Shown here: one piece after another, positions 23,852 to 33,674 of the stretch
Position numbering within the stretch: the stretch's first letter is position 1
Layout: every line of letters starts with the position of its first letter
NCBI GenBank assembly: GCA_010093685.1
Contig: MU006216.1
Location: forward strand, 2,226,487-2,290,486
DNA from: Ophiobolus disseminans
Lineage: Eukaryota; Ascomycota; Dothideomycetes; Pleosporales; Phaeosphaeriaceae
Direction: 5' to 3'
DNA length: 64,000 nucleotides
Position numbers and translations under genes: made by a program
The notes under the pieces: generated by a model
What the model was told of the DNA's origin: nothing
What the model saw: the letters and a program-made list of their open reading frames with translations, nothing else
Database searches by the model: none

Positions 23852-24265
23852 ATGTCTTCCTACAACAACGCAAACTCGCGTCACCACCTCCCCCTCAACA
23901 GCATGCTATTCGAATCCACACCGAACTTGCGCCAACCCCTCCCTGCCAACGCAACACTCGTCAACATCCACGACGCGGCGAACCTCGACGTCACCGCGCT
24001 GCCGTCCCCTCCCGCACCCGCAGAGCGCAAGCTATCCGTCTGGGCGCGCCTTTTGGCGAAGATGAAGTCCGCGCTGAGCGGCAAGAAGAACAAGGGTCCG
24101 GAGATAGGTGACCCCATGGACTTCCAGCACTGTGTGACGGGTGGTTCCGGGCCGTTGCGGGAGCCGGTGAGTGCTGGGGGTATGCGGGGGTCGGAGGAGT
24201 GGGAGGATGTGGAGGAGGCGAGGAGGGCGAGTGAGAGGGTCTGGACGAGGCGGGGAGCGATGTGA
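23852..24265 (+). CDS. small protein with a CRIB-like motif
   Basis: Single exon, 137 aa, start ATG 23852 (context AAAATGTC). An upstream in-frame TTG at 23762 is not a credible start. The middle has a Pro/Ala-rich linker, then a basic amphipathic segment (SVWARLLAKMKSALSGKKNKG, residues 62-82), and then I85-G-D-P88-M-D-F91-Q-H93-C-V-T-G-G98. This matches the frame of the Cdc42/Rac interactive binding motif I-S-x-P-x(2,4)-F-x-H-x(2)-H-x-G, with Thr in place of the last His. A basic patch before the motif is usual in Cdc42 effectors, where it binds phosphoinositides. The C-terminus is Glu/Arg-rich. A small Gic- or BORG-like Cdc42 effector is inferred. Its 3' end faces the membrane protein gene. 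Confidence 0.65.
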   Translation: MSSYNNANSRHHLPLNSMLFESTPNLRQPLPANATLVNIHDAANLDVTALPSPPAPAERKLSVWARLLAKMKSALSGKKNKGPEIGDPMDFQHCVTGGSGPLREPVSAGGMRGSEEWEDVEEARRASERVWTRRGAM

Positions 24266-24407
24266 TGGGGTGGTGAGGAGCTCCTGGGTGGTGTTTGGTG
24301 TGGGGGTGTATGTGTGAGCGAGGAGAGCTTCAGTGCATTGTGTAGACGAGAACGTGGGTGTGATAGAGAATTAAAACACATCAGCAACATTCAAAATGAA
24401 GTGGCAT

Positions 24408-25599
24408 TTATGACGAAAGAGGCGTCGTGGTCTCCACCGCACACCCTTCTTTCCCTTCTTTGCTAACCTCCCAGTCACTCGGCGCTTTCCACCATTTCTT
24501 CGCATCTCGGATGCTCCTCCAACTATCGCCTGATGTCGCGCGGGACAAAAGCGGTCTGACCTTAGGCGAGACTTCGCCTTGCCCGCCCAGGCCAGATTCA
24601 AAGTCATATGCGAGTGTACCACCGCTGTAGTCTGTGTTTCCGGATGAGCTCTTAGATACCAGTTTTTCGAACTTTGTCTCCAGGGCAGGGAAGGCGAGAA
24701 GGAGTATAACCTTGATGCTCGGCGCACAGGCTACGATGATGGCGAGGTGGTTCTCGATCACGGCGCAGATCATCGTCATGGCGAAACGGTACGTGAAGTC
24801 TGGATCTGTGGCCTGTGCGTAGACGAAGTAGACGCGTGCGGCGCTTGCCGCAAGGACGAGGCTGCCGAGCATGAAGAGGATGTTTACGGCGATGCGCTGC
24901 GGTCTGCTGACATGCAGTCTCCACGTGAATGCCAGAGGCATGGCGTACAAGATGAGGTCCGTGGCGAGCATGAAGCTGCTGTTGAAGTAGTTGAAGTCGT
25001 CCATGTCGATGCATGCCTTGGGAACGGTGGGGTTGTCTGGTCCGAGCCATGTCTTGTTTACGGGCTTGCATTGGAATATCGTTACGAAGATGCAGGTAAC
25101 GCCAAATGCGAAAGCGACGAAGTGCATGGCGTAGATGCTGAGGCGGGGGAGACGGTCGATTGTCAGTGTGGCGTAGAAGAGCAGCAGAGAGTGCTTGACG
25201 GCCCAATTGCAGAGGAAGTAGAATATCCGAGAAGCCATGGTCAGCTTGGAAATGTCAGTTGAAGCGACCGAAAATGGGAGGATGATAGAGGCGTACCTTC
25301 ATGATGATCCTCATGTGAGACTCTAGGACTTCAGAATTAGTTGTCCCGAGGCCATAGTGCGTGGATATCATCTGTAGAATGGAAAAGATGCTTGCAGATA
25401 TCGCAGCGACGGTAATGAGAGCTACCCAGTTGTCAATAACCGCATCTCAAGATGCAACAAGGGAGGAAGCCTCACCATCATGCCAGTCAAACGACCTCAC
25501 GAGAAACAACCTTCTCCCAGCCCTACACGCAATCGCCGCCGAACTCAGCGCAATTAACAATACATTTGTCGCCAGAATCGTAGGCTGAAGATCCCGCAT
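24408..25599 (-). CDS. fungal rhodopsin-like seven-helix membrane protein
   Basis: Transcript order 25599..25476, 25421..25297, 25244..24408, giving 361 aa. It starts MRDLQPTILATNVLLIALSS. Hydrophobic helices follow: residues 7-25, 43-60 (ALITVAAISASIFSILQ), 88-108 (FYFLCNWAVKHSLLLFY), 120-140 (FVAFAFGVTCIFVTIFQCKP), 165-185, 200-220 and 235-255 (MICAVIENHLAIIVACAPSI). The CxPVxxxW motif after helix 4 (FQCKPVNKTW) and the charged FSW/FDW-HD entry are typical of the fungal integral membrane family PF20684, often near secondary-metabolite or effector genes. These are not retinal opsins: no Schiff-base Lys context is visible. The C-terminal tail (about 110 aa) is Ser/Gly-rich. Both introns are phase-consistent (55 and 52 nt). 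Ligand and function are unknown. Confidence 0.85.
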
Positions 25600-27365
25600 T
25601 GTCCAGCAAACGTCGCAGAATCCAGTCCCTGGTCCCGAGGATAGTGATGGGAAGAACGAGGAAATTAGGCGATGCAGCAGTTGATATTCAAGCAAGGGCG
25701 CGGCGCCTCCCACAGAGCCGCTGACATGCTCATCTTATAGTACCCCGGCGCTTCGGGTCAAGACAGGACGGCCACCGCTCGACGCGGCGTAGCCTCCCCA
25801 TCGCACCTACTATTCCAGCCCGATGCGATCTCAAAATATGCGCACGCAGGCCATTTCCACGTTCTAGATAGCTCTAGAATCGTAACCTTGGTCTTGAAAG
25901 AGACTAACTTGGGTGTTGCGTTGGCTCACTAAGCATCGCGAACCATGGTACACGGAGAAAAACACTGTTGCATCAGCGGAAAGCTAAGGTGACACCAACT
26001 CACAGCCCCGAAGGCGTTAGCGGGAACGCGGTCGCACATACGCCTCGATTGTCAGTGGTAGCGGGACTGGCGAGACGGGTATACGGGAAGCTCGAGCATC
26101 GATCCAATGTGCTGCGATTGTTGATGGGAGAAGCGATGGAGTGGTCCGATTTTTACAAGTCCGCTGGTATAGGAAATGGGCGTCTAGCTGCATGGGGTTA
26201 AAAAGCGCATTCGTCGAGGTTAGCGAAGAGTGAGTAAGCTGAACTAGGCGACGTGCATTCGCTTATTACACAGGACTGTGGATCGCAATGTAGATTTCCT
26301 CTCGGGATAAGAGATGTTGCCGCTGGTTCATAGCTATTTTAGGAAGCAGATGCAGTGTTGTACAGATGATCAGACGATATCGCGCAATGCATTCCTGGTC
26401 TTCTAGAACAAAATGCAAATGCAGGTCAGACAGTACCCCAGTGGTAGTTGCACGTAGTTCTGGTAGCTGCTAGTCGGAGTGTATTCATCATAGATTTAGC
26501 TCTGATCCCTTGCACCAGAACGCAGCCTTTGTATGTTGAACTTAATAAAGATGAACGATCAACATGGCCGATTGCCAGCAAAAGCGCCAAACGCAGTATG
26601 CTTGTAGGATTAAGTCAGAAGTTGCTGTCCTGTAGTCTGCACTGTTAGTGACGTCGCAAGCAGGCTATGCTAAGGAAGCCAGACCGATAATGATCGCCTT
26701 CCTGAAGTTCGTTGATGGCCAGGATAGATCTCAGGTACGATCTGGTGCACGGCTAGTTTGGTAGTCAAAGTAGATGGCTGGCCAAAATGGCCATCGCCAG
26801 GACAAGTAGAAGCCGCCTGCTGATCTTCGCGTTGATTTCTGCAGGTTGAGAGACCGACAATGCTGTGAGCAGCGTTAGCACGTGGTGTCAGACCAGATCG
26901 ACCTCTGGTGACATCAATGCCCCTGAATTTGACTCCGCTTTCAGGCTCGACCGGTTTTGTGAAGTTCTTAAATATTTCTTATGCGCATAAGTCTAACAGC
27001 GCTTACTTCGATGTTGCGAGGTCTCCAGTGGCATTGTTCGAATGACAAGCGCTCTGGCAACATACATGCCTCAAAAAAATCTCGTAGAACGCGGTTGTGA
27101 AGCTTTTGACCTTGGGGTGCGTCGATCAGAAGTCTGCCGTAAAGCATTGCCCTCGGTTCAGGTCGTGGTGTTTTTGTCTCTCCGGTTAACATATTCCGAA
27201 ATTGCGGAGAACTGCCCGCCTACCTTAGGACTCAACTTGAATGTGTTAGGTTGCAGCAACAGCCCACCATAAACATCTCTCCGCCGACATCTATTGAATT
27301 GTGGCATCCTGTCTTTGGACCGTATTATCTCAGAAATCGCTTACGACCTTGGAAGTGGAAAAGAT
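25600..27365. other. gene-poor stretch
   Basis: About 1.8 kb. It contains only short frames with no domain (25968-26201, 26448-26648, 27042-27272 plus). The composition is more AT-rich from 26200 on than in the flanking genes. It includes the promoters of the membrane protein gene (minus) and the EthD-like gene (plus). Confidence 0.4.
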
Positions 27366-28136
27366 ATGTCCAAACGATCCGGACCCGGCATCGTTCTTGG
27401 TTTCTTCCAGATACGGGACTCATCGAAAGCATCGCAACATACTTTGGAGAGCTGTTTTGATCAAGAGCTCGTTCCTAAGTTGTTAGAAACAGAGGGGGTA
27501 ACAGGAGCATGGCTATACAAGGCTGCAAACCCGGCGTATAACAAGCAGCAAATACTGGTCTATAAGTTATCAGATCTAGCTTCCATCCAGGCTAAAGACC
27601 TTCAACGTCTTGCAAAGACGAGCAAACACTCACATCTCAACGGCTCTGTTGATGACCATGTCGAGTTTGATTCGAGGTCATACTCGTTTGTGCAGCTGTA
27701 CGAGATTTCAGAGCACAGTGAAGGTATGTCTAAGCTACATCATTAGTAAAAAGAAAAGGCTGGGAAATTAACTTTGTATGTTCCAGATGCCGCGCCAACA
27801 ATCATGTTGGCAATGATGGAACCATCGCAAGGCGGAGAGACCGATTTGGATGCGTGGTATCATGACGAACACAACCAACAGATGTCTGAACAGCCTGGAT
27901 GGTGGAGGACTACACGGTTCAGTCTTCGCGACCAGCACTCAAACAGGCAAGAGGGCGACAAGTTATCCTTTCTGGCAATTCACGAGTTTGGCGATGATAA
28001 CCAGCTCGGCACGGAGGTGAAAGCTTTGGAGCCTATGTCGGACTGGACTAAGAAAGTGATGAGCGAGGCGAAAGCGATTGATGCTGCCATCTACCATAAG
28101 GAGAAGGAGTTCGGCAATGCCACAACGACTTGGTAG
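27366..28136 (+). CDS. EthD-like dimeric alpha/beta-barrel protein
   Basis: Join 27366..27723, 27787..28136, giving 235 aa. Start ATG 27366 (MSKRSGPGIVLGFFQ) is preferred over the upstream TTG 27294. There are two similar halves. Each begins with a hydrophobic strand (GIVLGFFQI; TIMLAMMEPS), then an acidic/aromatic helix. The second half has LDAWYHDEHNQQMSEQPGW and WRTTRFSL, the W-Y-x-x-E-H type motif of EthD-like ferredoxin-fold proteins found in fungi. The first half lacks that motif. Proteins of this fold act in small-molecule degradation or polyketide cyclisation; none of that can be assigned here. The 63-nt intron has GTATGT and TTCCAG. Confidence 0.75.
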
Positions 28137-29081
28137 GTCCAGGAGGTTTGAGGGTCAATAAAATGACAGCTTGGACCTTCACGATCAATTGAAGATAAGA
28201 CGGTTTTGAGAAGTGCATCGTTCGTGGGACTGGAAGAGATAGGGGTGAATGTGGCCTCGGCATCCCGAGGTCCCTGGGACCTGCTTGGCAGTCTAGCACA
28301 GCACGATCAATCCACGACCACACTCCTTCTCTCCCACGTTCTCTCCCTCTAATCACATCATCTTATCATTCTACAGTGGTACAAGACTGCTTAAGGGTAT
28401 CTGATTCTGTAGCTGTATAAGTTATACCCTTGGTCCTGCCAATTTTGGCTGCCTACCTAGGTACCTAGGTAGATGATCAACAACACGGCGTCCCGTGATC
28501 AAGCGGACAACACCCAGAACATATCGCCAGAGTGTAGTGTCATGAAAGCAGGCTGGAGCCTGCAATTGGCACCAGACAGTTTATACCCAACAAAATTGAA
28601 CTCATCGACTGCCATATGTCTCCGGAAGCCCTGGATGCGTGGACGAACGTCTGCATCGGCTTTACGTCGTTCAAATTCCCGAGAAGTGGATCAAAAGCAA
28701 ACTCCGCATACCCTAATATTAGAAGAAATCATTGTGCTATCTACAGTGGGAGGCATGCTGGTGAGAGTGTTTTGAAACGGAGGTACTATCCTCGCGCCGA
28801 TAAGCATTGGCGAAGCAAACGTTAGCTTTGGCGTCTTCGACGTCTTATTTCAAGCTCGAACACGCCTTCACTTTACTTCCTATCACGAATCCCCCCAGTT
28901 TCGACCTTCTCTGGCCCTAGTGTGTTAACAGGTCACCTCACTCTTCCTGCACGATCACCTTAACACGACAGAACACACGGAACAATGCCAATGTAAGCAA
29001 CAGTCCCAGCCTTTGGTACCATATCCTAATCCTCGCAGCGATACTGAGAGATCCAACCCGAGTTGTGAGGTCGCACTGCTT
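28137..29081. other. intergenic region with palindromic CCTAGG repeat
   Basis: The 945 bases between the EthD-like and F-box-like genes. It contains the palindrome at 28453-28472 and otherwise only short frames (28473-28775). No gene accepted. Confidence 0.4.
28453..28472. repeat. perfect 20-bp palindrome built on (TACCTAGG)n
   Basis: Reads CTACCTAGGTACCTAGGTAG, identical on both strands. Related copies occur at about 30132-30144 (GGTACCTAGGTAG), 13230-13240 (TCACCTAGGTGA) and 51844-51853. The 8-base unit recurs outside genes only. Confidence 0.85.
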
Positions 29082-29854
29082 ATGACTTCCCGGCAAGACT
29101 CACCTCTTCTCGCACTTCCGGGTGGTAAGAACGTCCTGTTACTATTGGAGACGTGGCTGACGATGGGTTCTTAGAGCTGCGCAACAGGATATACGACTTC
29201 TGTGCCGAGATCGGACCTATCATCAAGATTCGTGTGGCCAGTCCTTACGTATCAACCAACGAGTATCGACGGTTGACGCAGGTCTATCAGCAACTGCGCA
29301 TCGAATTCCGTACCAGATACATGATGGCCACTACGCTGCAACTTGATTCGCCATTCTGCTTCTCTCATTACGCTGCCGTCTTCTATCCAACCCAGGAGGC
29401 GCCAGCGACGAAGGAATACCGTGGCAACTTCGTCTTTGACGTGTCTTACGCTTATGAGCTTGAGATCGACATATCACCGATACTAAAGCTTCTCACTTTC
29501 GCGCCGCATATCAAGTGCAACTTCGAGATCTCCGCGTGGAGAGATTCTGGGAAGGCTGCGTGGCTGGCTCAGCTCATTGACCTGTGTAGGCACACGGCCG
29601 AGCATCATGATGAGATTTGGCACGCCTTCTTAACCACCGGCACACGCTGGCTCGAACTTAGGGTCCAAGTTAGTCTACCAGCTCTCTTCTTTTACACAAG
29701 CAAGAAGTTCGCGTTTGAGGCGGAGAAGTGGTTCGCGGCGGCCAAACTTCCACAGCTGACTTGCCTTAATCGAGAGTTCCGTTGGAATTCGGAAGAATAC
29801 GGTGGCGTTGTGAAGTTCTATACTTCTGAAGATGCTTGGAAGTCATTATCGTAG
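29082..29854 (+). CDS. F-box-like protein
   Basis: Join 29082..29124, 29175..29854, giving 240 aa. Exon 1 encodes MTSRQDSPLLALPG, and after a 50-nt intron (GTAAGA donor 29125, TTCTTAG acceptor) exon 2 continues ELRNRIYDFCAEIG. The joined LLALPGELRNRIYDF is the short F-box-like motif found in large families of pleosporalean proteins. The unspliced open frame from GTG 29153 has no ATG and reads into the intron, so the spliced model is better. The rest has aromatic/hydrophobic repeats (YELEIDISPILKLL; WLELRVQVSLPALFF). A possible SCF ubiquitin ligase adaptor; substrate unknown. Confidence 0.75.
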
Positions 29855-30755
29855 AGACACCCGCGTAGAGCTTTAGAGTTCCAGCTTTCTACACACGAGT
29901 GTACTTTTGAGAAGGTGGTCATGCCCTGGTAATGGAAGAAACTCACGGGCAAAGCCGTGAACTCGATGAAATGTCTGCGGCGGTGTATATCTAGTCGTGC
30001 TTGGTTGTTCCTCTCCGACTGGAACGCCCGAGCGATGACTAGCCCACGTGAGCAGAGAGTAGCTACCGGCGTGGACACGATCAGAGATGAAAACTCGAAG
30101 TTTAGGGCAAGATCTTTCTTGTGTAAATCCAGGTACCTAGGTAGTAACACGCTCATAATTGAGAAAGTATCAAAGTAGTCACCAGTGATGCCATGACAAT
30201 GTCACAAGGCTGAAGCGTCCCAAGACATGCAAGACGTCGATCAGCTTCGATGCACTTCTTTAGCTTACCGTCGGCTGTCATGCACATGTAAGCCTTGGCG
30301 GGTTTAGGGCTCGTCATCTTCAAGGAAAGCACGAGCGTTGACCCCTCCTCCCAGCCACGCGCAATACCTTCTGCCGTGCGACGATGATAGCAGTCGACGG
30401 TCTCCTGTTCCTACTTACCTTGTTGTTGTAGCCGTCGTTATAGCGCGCTTGCTTGCGACCTTTGCCTTGCGACCTCAACCCTCGAACACGCCGGGCGTAA
30501 CACCCGTCACGCGCAGACATCAGCACTCACCGACCGCTGAGCAGCCGTGGGAGCCTTCACTTCTGTGTATCTTATTCTTGCATGCGCCCCCAGCCGCGCC
30601 ATATCTTGCTGCGACCGCTTGCAGCCCGCCTCAAACAAGTGCCGTCATCGAGGACGTGCTTTGTTTCACGTCTCAGCGACGACCAGCGACATCATTTCCA
30701 GGACCGACCCGGTACACTCGCGCGCCTCCTGACCCAGGAGTGAGATATAGCCGTC
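29855..30755. other. intergenic region, 5' side of the IQ/Tcp11 gene
   Basis: The 901 bases before the long Tcp11 gene. The open frame 30338-31102 overlaps the real gene in another frame and starts without context. The section 30350-30750 is pyrimidine-rich and probably leader sequence. Confidence 0.4.
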
Positions 30756-33674
30756 ATGTCCCTCAGCGACTCGGAAGTCGACATGGTCAGCGCGCAGCTC
30801 CAGTGCGAGCACGACGACATACCAGAGGAGCCCGACATGATTCTTTCAGACAACGCCGGATGCAGCCAGCCATTCGCGCCTCCCCCAAGAATCGCCGCTC
30901 GCTTCTACAGACACCAGAACAACCGCCGCAAGTCGTCGGCCGCATCGTCGCGCCGGAACTCGCTGTCTTCAACCCATTCGCACACATCCAACCGCTCCTA
31001 CCGCAACAGCTGCCAGAGCCACCACATCGCCCAGCATCTGCGCCGCGCATCCATCCTCGAGACGCGGAAAGCGAGGCTGGCAGACCGCGCTGCGCATGCT
31101 GAGCAGGTCCGACTGCGCGCTGCGTTGGCCAAAGCCGCCCCACGCGCCTCCAACAGCGAAGAAAGGGCGTTGGCAGCACAGGTGGCGCGCGAACGGCACC
31201 TCGCGCAGGTGGCGGCTGCATGTGCCGAGGAGGTCAGGAGGGCCAAGAAGGTGGCCGAGGACATGAAAGAGCGCAAAGCTGCCGAGGAGCGTAGATACCG
31301 CGTCGAGATGGAGGAGAAGCTGGCAGACGCCGAGAGACGGAGGATGGAATACAAGAGGACCACCCGTAGGCCCCGGACTGCCAGCTCGCCTCCGGTTGAA
31401 GATGTAAAGGACGGCCAACGACCGACCGTGACTTCCGAGGTCGCTGCGAAGCGAATACAACTGGCCTGGAGAGCAAGGACTCGGAAGAACATTGTTGATG
31501 CGTGGGCCGAGCTCGGGCTGTCCATCGAGAAGATCCGCGACACCAGCTTTGAGGAAATTACACTGCTCCTTGCGGACGAGAAGGTGCTTAGGACGACCGA
31601 GAAGATCATGACCATCTTCGTGCTGCTCCCAGATCAGGATCCAATATCTCGAAGTACAGCCGTGAGGACGTTCCTCTCTGCATATCTTATTCTCGGACAC
31701 CCGGCTCACGTCCTGAGCCGAGACGGCGATCAGGAGCAGGATCTCATAACCAAAGCGAAAGACCTCATCATCTCTTTCGAGTCCGCACTGGGGAAACTCA
31801 CAACCTTCAACTACTACACCCCTACCCCAACGCGGACAGAGACAGTACTGCTAGCTCACAGCGCGTTTGTGAGTGCATTCAACGACTGGAAGGCTCGGGA
31901 TTCTTCGGCCCTCGTTGAGACCATGGTCGCATCCTTTGTCAGCCTCGACGAGATCTGGCAGAGCGTGAAGGATGAGACTGTTGACGAGGTCGCGAACGAG
32001 TATAGGAACGGCATTCGGGACAACCAGGCCATCCTCCTGAGCAAGATCAAAAAGTTAGCCGGACCCGACAAGGCTCTCACGCTGATCAGGAAGGCCATTC
32101 GCGAAAGCAGGAGGTCGCGGCCGAAGAAGAAGCTGGTTGGAGAGACGGTGCGACCTCGAGTTGCCATGGACGCAACTCCAGACTCTCCAACCACCAGTGA
32201 AAGCGCCGCCTTGCAAGCTGAGGCCGCGTCAGAGCTTGCGGCTTCCGTGGTTGAAGGACGTCAGATCCCCCCCGCCCAAGGTCATCAGGCCCAGTCGCTG
32301 TCAAAGGTCTTTACAGTAGTGCCTGATAATCGCGTCCTTGTTCATGAGCTCTCCATCGACAGGGAATACCGCATCGACGCTTCACCAACGGCCAACCTGA
32401 GAGACGCGCTCAATCGTGAGTTGTGCAACGCGATGCTCCAAGGGTTTCAAGAAGGCGACAGCACAAACTGGACGGTCGCCATGGCTGAGAACATACGCGG
32501 CAAACTCCTTCGCCTGCTCAAGGCTGGCAACTCGATGCACACCTTGATCTCTGAGACTTTGGACCCTGAGTTGATCAACCGGCAATGTAATCAAGAACTC
32601 TTTTCGTACGGAAAGTTTTTTGGTTTCATTGCCACTATCCTTCCGAAGCTTTGCGCACCTTTTAGGGATGCACAAGTGCAGGCGCTCGCTGAAGACTTAC
32701 AAGAAGAAGGCGAGCTGTCGGAGATGGTCGAGAAGCTCTTCAAACTTCTTCATGTCATTGATCTTCTATCGCTCGATTACTCCAACTTCCTCCTAATGAA
32801 CGCAGCACCGACCTTGATCAAGGAAGCGACCGGATACGAGCAGCGCATGTTCGCTCAGGACTTGGAGGAAGGCAAGATCACACTCGACCGCACGCGACGC
32901 TGGTGGCGCAGCGCAGCAGTCAACATGCACACCGAAGCCGATCGCCGCGACCCGTGGACCCAAAACGCGCCTATCAACCGTCCCACGGCCCACAAAATAT
33001 ACGCCCGCGGCCTCGTCGACCTCGCAATCGCCACGCCCCCCCTCCGCGACTCCGAACTCCCCGAGACCCTCGAGCTCGACCGCGCACGCATCTCCCGTAT
33101 CCGCGAAGAAGCACTGCGCATCACAACTATCGGCGGCATCCTCCTCACAGCCAAGAACCTGCTGAAGAGGGATGTCAGGAGTCCGTGGAAGCCGCAGGCA
33201 AATCGCATGTGGGACGTTCTCAAAGACAACGGATACATGAAGGACCCGTCCACGCCGTCGAAACTCTCCTCCCTTCTCGAATCCTCGCACAACATGCCGC
33301 CCTCCACGCGCACACAGCTCTCCTCAACCATCACACGTCTCCTCACACAAGCCGAGTCTGGCAAACTGTCCGATCCCGTCCTCAAAGTCTTGTTCCAGCG
33401 TCTCAAGACTCATATCTTCAACCGCGTGAGTGCTAGCAGCTCGGGCGAACGCGTCAAGGCGGCGAGTACGGCGACGGAGGGGCTTGCGACAACGGGCTTG
33501 CCTGAGTTCGTGTCTCAGGTCCAAGGCATTGTGGAGGAGTTGGGCAGGGTGAGCGAGGTCGATCGCAAGAGCCATGGTAGTTGGTATGAGAGTATTGCTG
33601 AGGAAGAGGAGAATGGGGAGGAGTTGGCGAGGGTGAGGAGTGAGGAGAGTGGGGCGTCTAGTTCGTCTTCTTGA
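30756..33674 (+). CDS. large Tcp11-domain protein with IQ motif
   Basis: Single exon, 972 aa, ATG 30756. The N-terminal part is acidic then Ser/Arg-rich (residues 50-90). A long Ala/Glu/Arg coiled-coil-like helix covers about 95-205 (ARERHLAQVAAACAEEVRRA, EERRYRVEMEEKLADAERR). An IQ-type calmodulin-binding motif follows: AAKRIQLAWRARTRKNI (about 229-245). The Tcp11 region runs from about 250 to 860, with LRDALNRELCNAMLQGFQEG, NIRGKLLRLLKAGNS, LLSLDYSNFLLMNAAPTLI and ALRITTIGGILLTAKNLLKR. The C-terminus is acidic and ends in six serines. Tcp11 proteins act in PKA signalling in yeast and sperm; this longer IQ-containing form is seen in filamentous fungi. It is 7.6 kb downstream of the SOK1-like gene on the same strand. 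An out-of-frame antisense shadow spans much of it and is ignored. Confidence 0.87.
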   Translation: MSLSDSEVDMVSAQLQCEHDDIPEEPDMILSDNAGCSQPFAPPPRIAARFYRHQNNRRKSSAASSRRNSLSSTHSHTSNRSYRNSCQSHHIAQHLRRASILETRKARLADRAAHAEQVRLRAALAKAAPRASNSEERALAAQVARERHLAQVAAACAEEVRRAKKVAEDMKERKAAEERRYRVEMEEKLADAERRRMEYKRTTRRPRTASSPPVEDVKDGQRPTVTSEVAAKRIQLAWRARTRKNIVDAWAELGLSIEKIRDTSFEEITLLLADEKVLRTTEKIMTIFVLLPDQDPISRSTAVRTFLSAYLILGHPAHVLSRDGDQEQDLITKAKDLIISFESALGKLTTFNYYTPTPTRTETVLLAHSAFVSAFNDWKARDSSALVETMVASFVSLDEIWQSVKDETVDEVANEYRNGIRDNQAILLSKIKKLAGPDKALTLIRKAIRESRRSRPKKKLVGETVRPRVAMDATPDSPTTSESAALQAEAASELAASVVEGRQIPPAQGHQAQSLSKVFTVVPDNRVLVHELSIDREYRIDASPTANLRDALNRELCNAMLQGFQEGDSTNWTVAMAENIRGKLLRLLKAGNSMHTLISETLDPELINRQCNQELFSYGKFFGFIATILPKLCAPFRDAQVQALAEDLQEEGELSEMVEKLFKLLHVIDLLSLDYSNFLLMNAAPTLIKEATGYEQRMFAQDLEEGKITLDRTRRWWRSAAVNMHTEADRRDPWTQNAPINRPTAHKIYARGLVDLAIATPPLRDSELPETLELDRARISRIREEALRITTIGGILLTAKNLLKRDVRSPWKPQANRMWDVLKDNGYMKDPSTPSKLSSLLESSHNMPPSTRTQLSSTITRLLTQAESGKLSDPVLKVLFQRLKTHIFNRVSASSSGERVKAASTATEGLATTGLPEFVSQVQGIVEELGRVSEVDRKSHGSWYESIAEEEENGEELARVRSEESGASSSSS

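Noticed and set aside
30969..31709. 246-codon frame opposite the IQ/Tcp11 gene
   Set aside because: Antisense shadow of a coiled-coil coding stretch.
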